A stretch of 9,136 bases of DNA from Aquificaceae bacterium (GTDB taxonomy: Bacteria > Aquificota > Aquificia > Aquificales > Aquificaceae), in NCBI GenBank assembly GCA_015490105.1, contig WFYK01000143.1, forward strand, positions 1 to 9,136, read 5' to 3'. The translations under genes were made by a program, and so were the position numbers. Below, piece after piece: positions 1-6,298 of the stretch (its first letter is position 1; every line of letters begins with the position of its first letter). Below the pieces are notes generated by a model. It saw nothing but the letters and a program-made list of their open reading frames with translations. It ran no database searches and was not told where the DNA came from.

Positions 1-1041
1 CGTCTCCTCACCGATCTTGCGGATCTTCTCATCAAACTCCCTCTTTACCTCGTCCACCACCTCTTCTATACGGGCAGGGTGGATCCTCCCATCTTGGATC
101 AGTCTTTCCAGAGCCTCTTTTGCTATCTCTCTCCTCATAGGATCGAAAGAAGAGATAGTGACTATGTCAGGTGTGTCATCTATTATCAAATCCACGCCGG
201 TCAGAAGCTCAAAGGTCCTTATGTTTCTACCTTCCCTTCCGATAATCCTTCCCTTAAACTCGTTGTTGGGGAGTTCCACGGCGGTCGTAGTGTAGTTGAT
301 AGCTATTTGAGGGGCGAGTCTCTGGATCGCGGTGGTTATTATCCTTTTAGCTTCAAGTTCCGCCTTTTCTTTAGCCTCCTCTTCGATCTTCTTCATAAGC
401 TTTACCGCTTCGAGTCTGGTCTCTTCTTCGACCTTTTTGAGAATTTCCTGACGTGCTTCTTCAAGGGTAAGAGAAGCTATCCTCTGAAGCTCCAAGAGTT
501 CCTGCTCTTTGAGTTTCTGAACCTCTTCCTTCTCCTTTTGTAAATCTTCTTCGAGCTTGAGAATCTCTCTTCTTTTGATCTCTACGTCCCTCTCTAAATC
601 CCTAACTTCCTTCTCCCTTCGATATAACTCCTCTTCCCTCTTTTCCAAAACCTCCCTTTTCTTCTCTATCTGCTTCTCCTTGGAGTGTATGCTTGCCTCA
701 AGGTCTTTGAGTTCCCTCTTGCGTTCTTCTATTTCCTCCTTAGCTTCCTTCTTTATCCTCTGTGCTTCTTCCTTCGCTTCCCTTAGGATTTTCTCTACTT
801 TAACGTCCGCCTCTTCGAGTATGGCTTTGGCTTTTTCTTTGGCTTCATCTATTATCTTTTGCGCCTTTTCCTTAGCTTCTTCGAGGATATTTTGAGCTTT
901 TCTCTCTACCTCCTCCAAGTCCACGGAAGGTTGAACTTGAGGTTGAACCTGATATTGAGACTGATTTTTCCTAAGCAATATAAGACCGAAACCTACAGCT
1001 ACCAAAATAGCCATACCTATTCCGATCGCTATCAGTTCCAT
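1..1041 (-). CDS. rny: Ribonuclease Y (partial, C-terminal HD domain beyond the left edge)
   Basis: Membrane-anchored endoribonuclease that initiates mRNA decay and processes structured RNAs. The visible 347 residues show the family layout in order: a hydrophobic N-terminal anchor (about residues 3-23), a Gln/Pro-rich linker (27-39), a very long charged coiled coil (about 40-235), and a KH RNA-binding domain with GRIIGREGRN at 264-273 (GXXG loop GREG) followed by IRTFELLTGVDLIIDDTPD. The catalytic HD domain should follow but lies outside the window; family members are about 510-560 residues, so roughly 170-210 are missing. The ATG at 1041 is preceded by AGGAGGT (1050-1056) with 8 nt spacing, which decides the start. 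The start lies 10 nt inside the fthC reading frame, so the two genes are very likely co-transcribed. Identification from the KH motif plus architecture is firm; the catalytic site cannot be checked here. Confidence 0.97.
   Translation of the reverse strand, partial: MELIAIGIGMAILVAVGFGLILLRKNQSQYQVQPQVQPSVDLEEVERKAQNILEEAKEKAQKIIDEAKEKAKAILEEADVKVEKILREAKEEAQRIKKEAKEEIEERKRELKDLEASIHSKEKQIEKKREVLEKREEELYRREKEVRDLERDVEIKRREILKLEEDLQKEKEEVQKLKEQELLELQRIASLTLEEARQEILKKVEEETRLEAVKLMKKIEEEAKEKAELEAKRIITTAIQRLAPQIAINYTTTAVELPNNEFKGRIIGREGRNIRTFELLTGVDLIIDDTPDIVTISSFDPMRREIAKEALERLIQDGRIHPARIEEVVDEVKREFDEKIRKIGEET
733..897 (-). repeat. Five 11-residue (33-nt) coiled-coil repeats within rny
   Basis: Residues 49-103 of RNase Y read as five successive 11-mers: AQNILEEAKEK, AQKIIDEAKEK, AKAILEEADVK, VEKILREAKEE and AQRIKKEAKEE. 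Ala/Val and Ile/Leu recur at fixed positions, and each unit is 33 nt of DNA. An 11-residue period is typical of near-straight or slightly right-handed coiled coils, unlike the heptads of ordinary left-handed ones. The DNA copies have diverged, so this is a protein-level repeat, not a fresh tandem duplication. Confidence 0.8.
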
Positions 1042-1598
1042 GACTCCATACCTCCTACGATTTCTTTGTCCGTGACGATAAGGTCCACCGGGACGTCCCA
1101 CCGCTGGGCGGGGATCTCGGAGAGGATCTGGAAAGAGTAAGCGACCCCTACCTTTAAAGCTCGAAGATCCTTTAAGAACCTATCGTAAAAACCCTTGCCG
1201 AAGCCGAGGCGAAAGCCTTTCCTGTCGAAGGCAACACCCGGAACCAAAACCGCATCGATCACTTCAGGGTTTACCGGTTCTCCCTCAGGTTCGGGAATTC
1301 CAAAGGATCCTCTTCTAAGATTTTCGAAAGAAGTTACCCTTACCGGAACGATCTCGCTTCCCTCAACACGCGGGAGGAATAGATCTTTGCCTTCCGCTAT
1401 CCACCTTCTGTATAGGGGTCTCAGATCCGGTTCTCCCTTGATGGGGTAAAAGACCATAAGAGACTTAGCACTTTGAAGAGGTGGAAGATCTCCGAGATTT
1501 CGGGCTATTTGAGAGTCGAGATCAGACTTGAGGGACGGATTTAAGGATATTCTTCTGTTTATCAGTTCCTTTCTCAGAGATGCTTTTACCTTGCTCAC
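1032..1598 (-). CDS. fthC: 5-formyltetrahydrofolate cyclo-ligase
   Basis: Converts 5-formyltetrahydrofolate to 5,10-methenyltetrahydrofolate using ATP, returning the storage/inhibitory folate to the one-carbon pool (also called ygfA or MTHFS). The protein has 188 residues, a normal length. Family marks are the N-terminal basic helix KASLRKELINRR (5-16), FYPIKGEPDL (50-59), the substrate-side segment SFGIPEPEG (98-106), and the signature DAVLVPGVAFD (115-125) followed by GFRLGFGKGFYDRFL (128-142), which is the nucleotide-binding loop. The start is GTG at 1598, supported by AGGAGGT at 1608-1614 with 9 nt spacing. That Shine-Dalgarno is inside a strong hairpin (see separate entry). The gene follows a 6S RNA, the same order as ssrS-ygfA in gamma-proteobacteria, and its last 10 nt overlap the start of rny, so translation of rny may be coupled to it. 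Confidence 0.95.
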   Translation of the reverse strand: MSKVKASLRKELINRRISLNPSLKSDLDSQIARNLGDLPPLQSAKSLMVFYPIKGEPDLRPLYRRWIAEGKDLFLPRVEGSEIVPVRVTSFENLRRGSFGIPEPEGEPVNPEVIDAVLVPGVAFDRKGFRLGFGKGFYDRFLKDLRALKVGVAYSFQILSEIPAQRWDVPVDLIVTDKEIVGGMESWN

Positions 1599-1602
1599 CT
1601 AT

Positions 1603-1632
1603 CTTCCACCTCCTGACCAGCAGGAGGGGAAG
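1603..1632 (-). promoter_or_regulatory. Hairpin enclosing the fthC Shine-Dalgarno sequence
   Basis: On the minus strand CTTCC-CCTCCTG is followed by loop CTGGT and then CAGGAGG-T-GGAAG. The inner 7 bp pair perfectly, one T bulges, and the outer 5 bp pair perfectly, giving a 12-bp stem ending 4 nt before the GTG start of fthC. The whole AGGAGG is in the stem. There is no T-tract after it (ATAG follows), so it is not an ordinary intrinsic terminator. A translational control element, an RNA processing signal, or a boundary structure for the upstream 6S RNA are all possible; the pairing itself is seen directly, the role is inferred. Confidence 0.7.
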
Positions 1633-1651
1633 GCAAGAGGTATCAGGTCCC

Positions 1652-1801
1652 GCCCTGCCGTAGCCTCCGGAGATATCGGTGGGCCTCTTCCCTTTAAGGT
1701 GGGTACCCTCTCGGAGAGCCCCCACGGGACTCCTCCGAAGCCGGGTTCCCTTCAAGCCCACTTGTAGGCCCCGAAGATATACTCCGGGCCACGAACAGGG
1801 C
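1652..1801 (-). ncRNA. ssrS: 6S RNA (RNA polymerase-sigma70 mimic)
   Basis: 6S RNA folds like an open promoter, binds housekeeping RNA polymerase holoenzyme and serves as template for short product RNAs. The fold can be drawn by eye. Closing stem: GCCCTG (1801-1796), CGT (1793-1791), GGAG (1785-1782) and ATATC (1780-1776) pair with GATAT (1677-1673), CTCC (1672-1669), ACG and CAGGGC (1657-1652). Next, GGGCCT (1771-1766) pairs with AGGCCC (1686-1681). A central bubble follows, 1765-1751 against 1700-1687, whose 3' side can fold CCTT/AAGG. The apical arm begins with GGGAACCC (1750-1743) against GGGTACCC (1708-1701) and ends in a GC-rich hairpin (1737-1712, loop around 1724). Length near 150 nt, the large central bubble and the position just upstream of fthC fit 6S. 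The 5' end lies about 10 nt after the pheT stop codon, so it may be processed from the pheT transcript or have a promoter inside pheT. Exact ends are estimates. I found no open frame that better explains the region. Confidence 0.85.
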
Positions 1802-1810
1802 AGGAGCCCT
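1797..1810 (-). other. Small hairpin directly after the pheT stop codon
   Basis: AGGGC-TCCT-GCCCT begins immediately after the TAA of pheT. The downstream sequence TGTTCGT is not a convincing T-tract, so I do not call it a terminator. Its 3' arm is the same GCCCT that forms the outermost closing stem of the 6S RNA, so the two structures are mutually exclusive. In a precursor transcript it could hold the 6S 5' end apart until processing; this is inference. Confidence 0.45.
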
Positions 1811-4126
1811 TTATCTGAGCTCCGCGCCCAAGGAGTCCCTCAAGTGCTTCACCAAAGCTTCAACTACCTCGTTTACCTCTTCACCGGAGAGGCTCCTTTC
1901 CGCGCTTCTAAAAACAAGTCTTACACCAACACTCTTCTTGCCTTCCCCTATCTTTTCGCTAACGTAAAGGTCGAACACGCTTACCCTTTCCAGCATCTCT
2001 CCGACCTGAGATTTGATCTCATTTAATAATTTACTCACCGACAGGCTTTTGTCTACAAGTAAAGCTAAGTCTCTGGAAACAGGGGGAAATCTTGAAATAG
2101 TATTGTAGATCGGAACGTCAGCTGTCTTCTGCGGGAGGGAAAATTCACCTACGTAAACCTTACCTCTCAGCTCGAGCCTCTCTTGTATCTTCGGATTCAA
2201 CCTTCCAAAGTAGCCAAGAAGTCTTCCGTCTACTACAAGTGCCCCGCAAGAAAAAGGATGGAGCCAATCTAAGCTGTTCTGAGGTCTCTCGAGGATCACC
2301 TCCCTTCCGAAAGCTTGTCCCAGTGCGTTTACAAGATCTAAGAAAGCAAAGCCGTTCCACTCCTCCCGCGGAAATTCCCTCCTGAGACCCTTCACGAGGA
2401 GAGCTACCCTCTTAGGTTCTCCTTCCTTCTCAAAGACCGCCCCCACTTCAAAGAGGGCTTGATCGTAGTTGTGATCCCTATCGTTTAAAGAAGCGGTTCT
2501 CAAAAGTCCCGGAAGGAGAGATCTCCTGAGAAATCTGTCTTCCTTAACGAGTGGGTTCACTATCTCAACCTCGGGCGAGGGAAGGCCTAAAAGATCGTAT
2601 AGATCCTTACTTTCAAAGGATAGATTTATAACCTCCGTAAGGCCCTTGTTCTTCAGGAGATCTCTTACCTCTTCTTCCAGAGGTGCAAACATCTTCGCCT
2701 TAGAAAGGACATAAGTTTCCTCCGCGGGGTAATTTTCATAGCCCTTTATCCTCATAATCTCCTCTATCACATCCACATCCCTATCCATATCGAAGCTCCT
2801 GTGGGAAGGAACTAAAACCTCAAGGCCACATCGTTTAAGAGTGTGTGGGATCTCAAGGGAATTTAGTATCCTTGATACCTCTTCTTTGTCGTAACTCTCT
2901 CCCGCATAGCGTATGAACTTGCCCAAAGGCAGGAAGATCTTCTTTGGGGAATAGGGCTGAGGATAGTTATCTTTGATAGCGGTTATTTTACCTCCGCACA
3001 GCGACAGGATAAGATCTACAGCCACTTCCTGAGCCAAAGACACACCTTCTATGTCCACGTTTCTTTCGAACCTGTAACTGCTCTCCGTAGACAAGCCGAG
3101 GGCTTTAGAAGACCTCCTTATGCGCGAAGGATTAAAGTAAGCTGACTCCAACAGGATAGACCTTGTTTCTTGGGAAACTCCGCTGTTTTCTGAACCCATC
3201 ACCCCAGCTACCGCTACAACCTTTTCGTGGTCCGCTATGACAAGGTTCTCCTCTTTTAGTTTTCTCTTTACCCCGTCGAGGGTAACAACTTCCTCTCCGT
3301 TTTGTGCGGACCTTACGATTATTCCTCCTTCTAATTTACCGAGATCGAAGGCATGAAGTGGTTGCCCTTCTTGAATCATAACGTAGTTGGTTATATCCAC
3401 TACGTTGTTTATCGGTCTTTGACCTGATTGCCAAAGTCTCTTTTTAATCCATAGGGGCGAATCTTCTACTTTGATCCCTTCTATGATCACCCCCCTATAC
3501 CTTCCGCAGTCAGGATCACGTATCTCCACATCAAGAGATCCGAAGTCCTCCTTAGGAACGGGTCTTTCTCTTAGTTTCTCCCTGCCAAATATAGCGCTTA
3601 CCTCCCGAGCAAGGCCCCTTACGCTGAGGAGATCCCCCCTGTTGGGTGTTATATCGAGCTCTAAGATCTCTTCTCCTATCCCCAAGACCTCTTCAACGGG
3701 TGTTCCTTCAGGAATATCGTCCGTGAAGCGGATAACCTCTTGAGAGCTCTCTTCTATTCCCAGATCTTCCGCGGAGAGTAAAACACCTTCGGAAACCAAG
3801 TGTCCAAAACTTTTTGGTTTTATTTCCCTTTCACCTATCCTCGCCCCCGCAGGTGCCACTATTACCCTTATACCTTCGGAAACCTTAGGATCCGCAGTGA
3901 CAATATTCAGAGGCTTTTCCCTACCTACTGAGACCTCGATCTGGTATAAACCTTCTTTAAAAGGTTTTCTGGAAAGAACCTTCCCTACCACTACACCTTC
4001 TACTGGGATTCCGAAGATAAAAACCTGAGCTTCAACACTCTTGAGTGAAAGCTCTTCCGCTATCTCCCGAGCACTTAGCCCTTTTATGTCTACGAACTCC
4101 GCAAGCCAAGACAGGGGAACACGCAT
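1811..4126 (-). CDS. pheT: Phenylalanyl-tRNA synthetase beta subunit
   Basis: Beta chain of the cytoplasmic alpha2-beta2 enzyme that charges tRNA-Phe; beta carries the editing site and much of the tRNA-binding surface. The 771 residues match the usual full-length form. Domains in order: N-terminal start MRVPLSWLAEFV; an EMAPII-like tRNA-binding OB fold (about 38-148, GVVVGKVLSRKPFKEG); the B3/B4 editing domain (about 208-375) with QPLHAFD (H258) and ILLESAYF (E327), which I align with the H and E of the E. coli editing pocket; the B5 domain (about 395-465) ending in DMDRDVDVIEEIMRIKGY; the catalytic-like core; and a C-terminal anticodon-binding FDX-ACB domain (about 676-771, SRFPPVSRDLALLVD). 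The ATG follows the proB stop by 11 nt with no clear Shine-Dalgarno, suggesting coupled translation. pheS is not adjacent: proB lies directly upstream. Confidence 0.99.
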   Translation of the reverse strand: MRVPLSWLAEFVDIKGLSAREIAEELSLKSVEAQVFIFGIPVEGVVVGKVLSRKPFKEGLYQIEVSVGREKPLNIVTADPKVSEGIRVIVAPAGARIGEREIKPKSFGHLVSEGVLLSAEDLGIEESSQEVIRFTDDIPEGTPVEEVLGIGEEILELDITPNRGDLLSVRGLAREVSAIFGREKLRERPVPKEDFGSLDVEIRDPDCGRYRGVIIEGIKVEDSPLWIKKRLWQSGQRPINNVVDITNYVMIQEGQPLHAFDLGKLEGGIIVRSAQNGEEVVTLDGVKRKLKEENLVIADHEKVVAVAGVMGSENSGVSQETRSILLESAYFNPSRIRRSSKALGLSTESSYRFERNVDIEGVSLAQEVAVDLILSLCGGKITAIKDNYPQPYSPKKIFLPLGKFIRYAGESYDKEEVSRILNSLEIPHTLKRCGLEVLVPSHRSFDMDRDVDVIEEIMRIKGYENYPAEETYVLSKAKMFAPLEEEVRDLLKNKGLTEVINLSFESKDLYDLLGLPSPEVEIVNPLVKEDRFLRRSLLPGLLRTASLNDRDHNYDQALFEVGAVFEKEGEPKRVALLVKGLRREFPREEWNGFAFLDLVNALGQAFGREVILERPQNSLDWLHPFSCGALVVDGRLLGYFGRLNPKIQERLELRGKVYVGEFSLPQKTADVPIYNTISRFPPVSRDLALLVDKSLSVSKLLNEIKSQVGEMLERVSVFDLYVSEKIGEGKKSVGVRLVFRSAERSLSGEEVNEVVEALVKHLRDSLGAELR

Positions 4127-4137
4127 AGTTATTAAGT

Positions 4138-5208
4138 CTACTGAAAGAGAGCAAGGTTGTCCCTGTGAATAACCTCTTCTTTGGTTGTGTTGAGAAGCTC
4201 TTTGACCTGCCTTCCTTTTAAACCTTTTATCTTTATAATCTCCTCGGAAGAGAAGTTTACCTTGCCCTTGGCAACGTAGCGTTTATCGGGTCCAAAGACG
4301 CTGACCACATCCCCTCTTTTGAAGTTTCCGTGAACGTCCAAAACACCCGCGGGAAGGAGGCTTTTCCCTTCCTTTAAGGCTTTTACCGCCCCCTCGTCGA
4401 TTATGAGAGCACCCTTGGGTTCCTCTACCATAGCTATGGTGCTTATCTTTCTCCTTACCTTCTTTCTCGAAGGTCTAAAGACGGTTCCCTTAGTTTCCAA
4501 ATTCTTGACCTTTCTAAGTTCGTCATCTTTACCCGTTATGACCACTGGGATGCCTATCGAAAGAGCTAACCGCGTGGCTTCGATCTTGCTCTTCATTCCC
4601 CCACTTCCGAACTCACTCCCTTCGTCCCTGACGAGTTCCATAGCCTTTTGCGTATCGGTTATCTCCTTGACTATATTCCCCCTTTCGTCCCTGAGTCCCC
4701 CTGCGGAAGAGAGGATCACAAGTAGATCCGCCCCGATCATGTAGCTGACGTAAACGGAGAGGAAGTCGTTGTCCCCGAAGATAAGCTCACTCACCGCTAC
4801 CGCATCGTTCTCGTTTATTATGGGAACAACTCCCATGGAAAGGAGTTCCTCAAGGGTTCCCTTAGCGTTCATGAAACGCTCCTCGTTGCCTTTTTTAAAA
4901 ACGTCGCTTGTGAGGAGCACTTGAGCCACCGTCATCCGATAGTTGGAAAAGACCGTATCGTATAGATGCATGAGGTAAGCCTGACCCACACCAGAAAGGG
5001 CCTGTCTCTTCTTAAGATCTTGGGGTTTTTTCTCAAGACCGAGTTTCTTCACGCCACAAAGGACCGCTCCAGAGGAGACGATAAGAACCTGATCCCCCTC
5101 GGAGGAGAGTTCTTTAATCTGGGAAGCAAGGTTGGCTATAAAACCAAGGTCTATGTCCCCTTTTTCGGTAGTAAGCAGGTTTGATCCTATCTTTATTACT
5201 ATCCTCAT
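4138..5208 (-). CDS. proB: Glutamate 5-kinase with C-terminal PUA domain
   Basis: Phosphorylates L-glutamate to glutamyl 5-phosphate, the first step of proline biosynthesis, and is the usual point of proline feedback. The 356 residues split into an amino-acid kinase domain (1-255) and a PUA domain (about 265-345). Motifs: KIGSNLL (6-12), VSSGAVLCGVKKLGL (44-58), VVPIINENDAV (127-137), FGDND (144-148) and GSGGMKSKIEA (201-211), the counterpart of the GTGGMxTK glycine loop. The usual T/S-D-x-x-GLY nucleotide-side motif reads SSAGGLRD (167-174), a mild divergence. Start ATG 5208 overlaps the stop of the M20 gene as ATGA and has no good Shine-Dalgarno (a GGAG is 17 nt away), pointing to translational coupling. 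proA and proC are not in the window. Confidence 0.95.
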   Translation of the reverse strand: MRIVIKIGSNLLTTEKGDIDLGFIANLASQIKELSSEGDQVLIVSSGAVLCGVKKLGLEKKPQDLKKRQALSGVGQAYLMHLYDTVFSNYRMTVAQVLLTSDVFKKGNEERFMNAKGTLEELLSMGVVPIINENDAVAVSELIFGDNDFLSVYVSYMIGADLLVILSSAGGLRDERGNIVKEITDTQKAMELVRDEGSEFGSGGMKSKIEATRLALSIGIPVVITGKDDELRKVKNLETKGTVFRPSRKKVRRKISTIAMVEEPKGALIIDEGAVKALKEGKSLLPAGVLDVHGNFKRGDVVSVFGPDKRYVAKGKVNFSSEEIIKIKGLKGRQVKELLNTTKEEVIHRDNLALFQ

Positions 5209-6251
5209 GATAGATTTTTGAAGATCTCCAGAAAGAAGAGTCTCATACGCCTCAGTTCTTCGAAGGATATGCTTTCCCTGTCAGTGTGGCTGTCCTCCAA
5301 GGATCCCTCTCCAAAAACCACGCACTCTAACCCCGCTTTGTGATAGTTACTTGCATCCGTCCACGAAGGCATAACACCCTCCCGAGCTTGTTTCCCCGTA
5401 GCTCTCTCGTATGTTTTCATTAAGAAATCCGCAAAACCCTTCCTCTTGAATAGGATATAGTCCTCCCCGTCCTCAAGCTTCAAATCTACTTTTACATCCT
5501 GTTCCTTTTGAACCTCCAACGTGACCCTTTTCCACAGGTTTTCCCAAACTTCTCCTTCGAAAACCTTGATCTCACACAGAGCTTCACACACGGAAGGAAC
5601 CGCATAAAAACCCGTCCCCGCACGGATTTTCAAAAGATTTACCTTCCTTTTCAAGACCTTCTCTATCCTTTCGAGGATCTTATACATAGAAAGGGCTGGG
5701 TTTTTTACCTTTAAGAACTCCGCCCCGTGAACACTCTTGCTGTAAACCTTGATAGAGAATTCGAGAGCCCCCTCCTGGGCGGTGCAAAATTTCCCGTATG
5801 TTGGCTCGAGAACGAGAACCTTGTTTATACCCTTCAAGAGATCTATCATCCTTTCGGATCCGAGGGCGCTGTTGGTCTCTTCATCAACTACAAAGGCCAA
5901 GGACACAGGTGGCTTTTCTTTAAATTCCTCTAAAGCACTCAACAAACTCGAAAGAGCACCCTTTACGTCCGCACTTCCTCTTCCGAAAATCCTTCCCTCT
6001 TTAATCTTGGGTTTGTAAGGTTCCCTCATTCCGAGAGGAGGGACCGTATCTACGTGGCACGATATGAGCACATCCGAACCCGAATCCACGAAAAGGTTGA
6101 ACCTATCTTTCTCTACTTCCTGCCTACGAACCTTCAAGTTTAGGCCTTTTAGAAAATTTTCTATATACTCTTGAATTTTCCTCTCCTTTCCCGAAGGGCT
6201 CGGTATTGAGATCAAATCCGCCAGAATTTGAATGTTCCTATCGTCTTGCAT
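5205..6251 (-). CDS. M20-family metallohydrolase (ArgE/DapE/LysK-like deacylase)
   Basis: A zinc-dependent amidohydrolase of the family that removes acyl or peptidyl groups from amino acids (acetylornithine deacetylase, succinyl-DAP desuccinylase, LysW-amino acid hydrolase, carboxypeptidases). The metal site is complete: SCHVDTVPP (H66, D68), GRGSADVKG (D95, bridging ligand), VDEETNSALGSE (E124 catalytic, E125 ligand), LVLEPT (E149) and DSHTDRESIS (H322). At 348 residues it is shorter than ArgE or DapE of E. coli (about 375-383) and close to LysK, but it lacks a motif that would fix the substrate, so I give no symbol. It is probably the first gene of the minus-strand unit, divergent from rplS by 47 nt, and is linked to proB by an ATGA overlap; a role in glutamate/ornithine-type amino-acid metabolism fits but is inference. 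No Shine-Dalgarno precedes the ATG (CTCTACCGCC). Confidence 0.93.
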   Translation of the reverse strand: MQDDRNIQILADLISIPSPSGKERKIQEYIENFLKGLNLKVRRQEVEKDRFNLFVDSGSDVLISCHVDTVPPLGMREPYKPKIKEGRIFGRGSADVKGALSSLLSALEEFKEKPPVSLAFVVDEETNSALGSERMIDLLKGINKVLVLEPTYGKFCTAQEGALEFSIKVYSKSVHGAEFLKVKNPALSMYKILERIEKVLKRKVNLLKIRAGTGFYAVPSVCEALCEIKVFEGEVWENLWKRVTLEVQKEQDVKVDLKLEDGEDYILFKRKGFADFLMKTYERATGKQAREGVMPSWTDASNYHKAGLECVVFGEGSLEDSHTDRESISFEELRRMRLFFLEIFKNLS

Positions 6252-6275
6252 GGCGGTAGAGCTTTATTGTAAACT
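6246..6275 (+). promoter_or_regulatory. Possible promoter of rplS-rnhB
   Basis: TTGCAT (6246-6251) and TAAACT (6270-6275) are spaced 18 nt on the plus strand, upstream of rplS. Each hexamer is only a partial sigma70 match. The -35 would lie on the start codon of the divergent M20 gene and the -10 would overlap its -10 candidate, so transcription in the two directions would compete. Low-confidence call based on position and spacing only. Confidence 0.3.
6266..6271 (-). promoter_or_regulatory. Possible -10 element for the M20-proB-pheT-6S-fthC-rny unit
   Basis: TACAAT (5 of 6 to TATAAT) lies on the minus strand 14 nt before the ATG at 6251. A start about 7 nt downstream would leave a leader of only some 8 nt, consistent with the absence of a Shine-Dalgarno. 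The best -35 nearby is TTGCTT at 19 nt spacing, which is weak. The gap between the divergent genes is only 47 nt, so a promoter must sit here or inside rplS. Confidence 0.4.
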
Positions 6276-6298
6276 AAAGGGTCTCGGAGGAAGCAAAG

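Noticed and set aside
79..895. Plus-strand open frames of 112-154 codons opposite rny
   Set aside because: They are antisense to the charged coiled coil of RNase Y; the Phe/Leu/Ser-rich translations are what the complement of Lys/Glu-rich codons gives. No start signals or family resemblance.
1603..1632. Hairpin before fthC as a rho-independent terminator
   Set aside because: The stem is strong but followed by ATAGGTGAGC, not a T-tract, and it overlaps the ribosome-binding site of the next gene.
1652..1801. Alternative identities: RNase P RNA, tmRNA, SRP RNA
   Set aside because: No tRNA-like ends or tag frame for tmRNA, no SRP tetraloop helix, and too short for RNase P RNA; central-bubble rod shape and fthC neighbour fit 6S.
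1797..1810. Hairpin after pheT as an intrinsic terminator
   Set aside because: Only 5 bp and no T-run after it; the sequence continues into the 6S closing stem.
1522..2026. Open frames crossing the 1600-1810 region on both strands
   Set aside because: Their translations are low-information and Arg/Pro/Gly-rich, while the same DNA forms a coherent 6S RNA fold; no convincing ribosome-binding sites.
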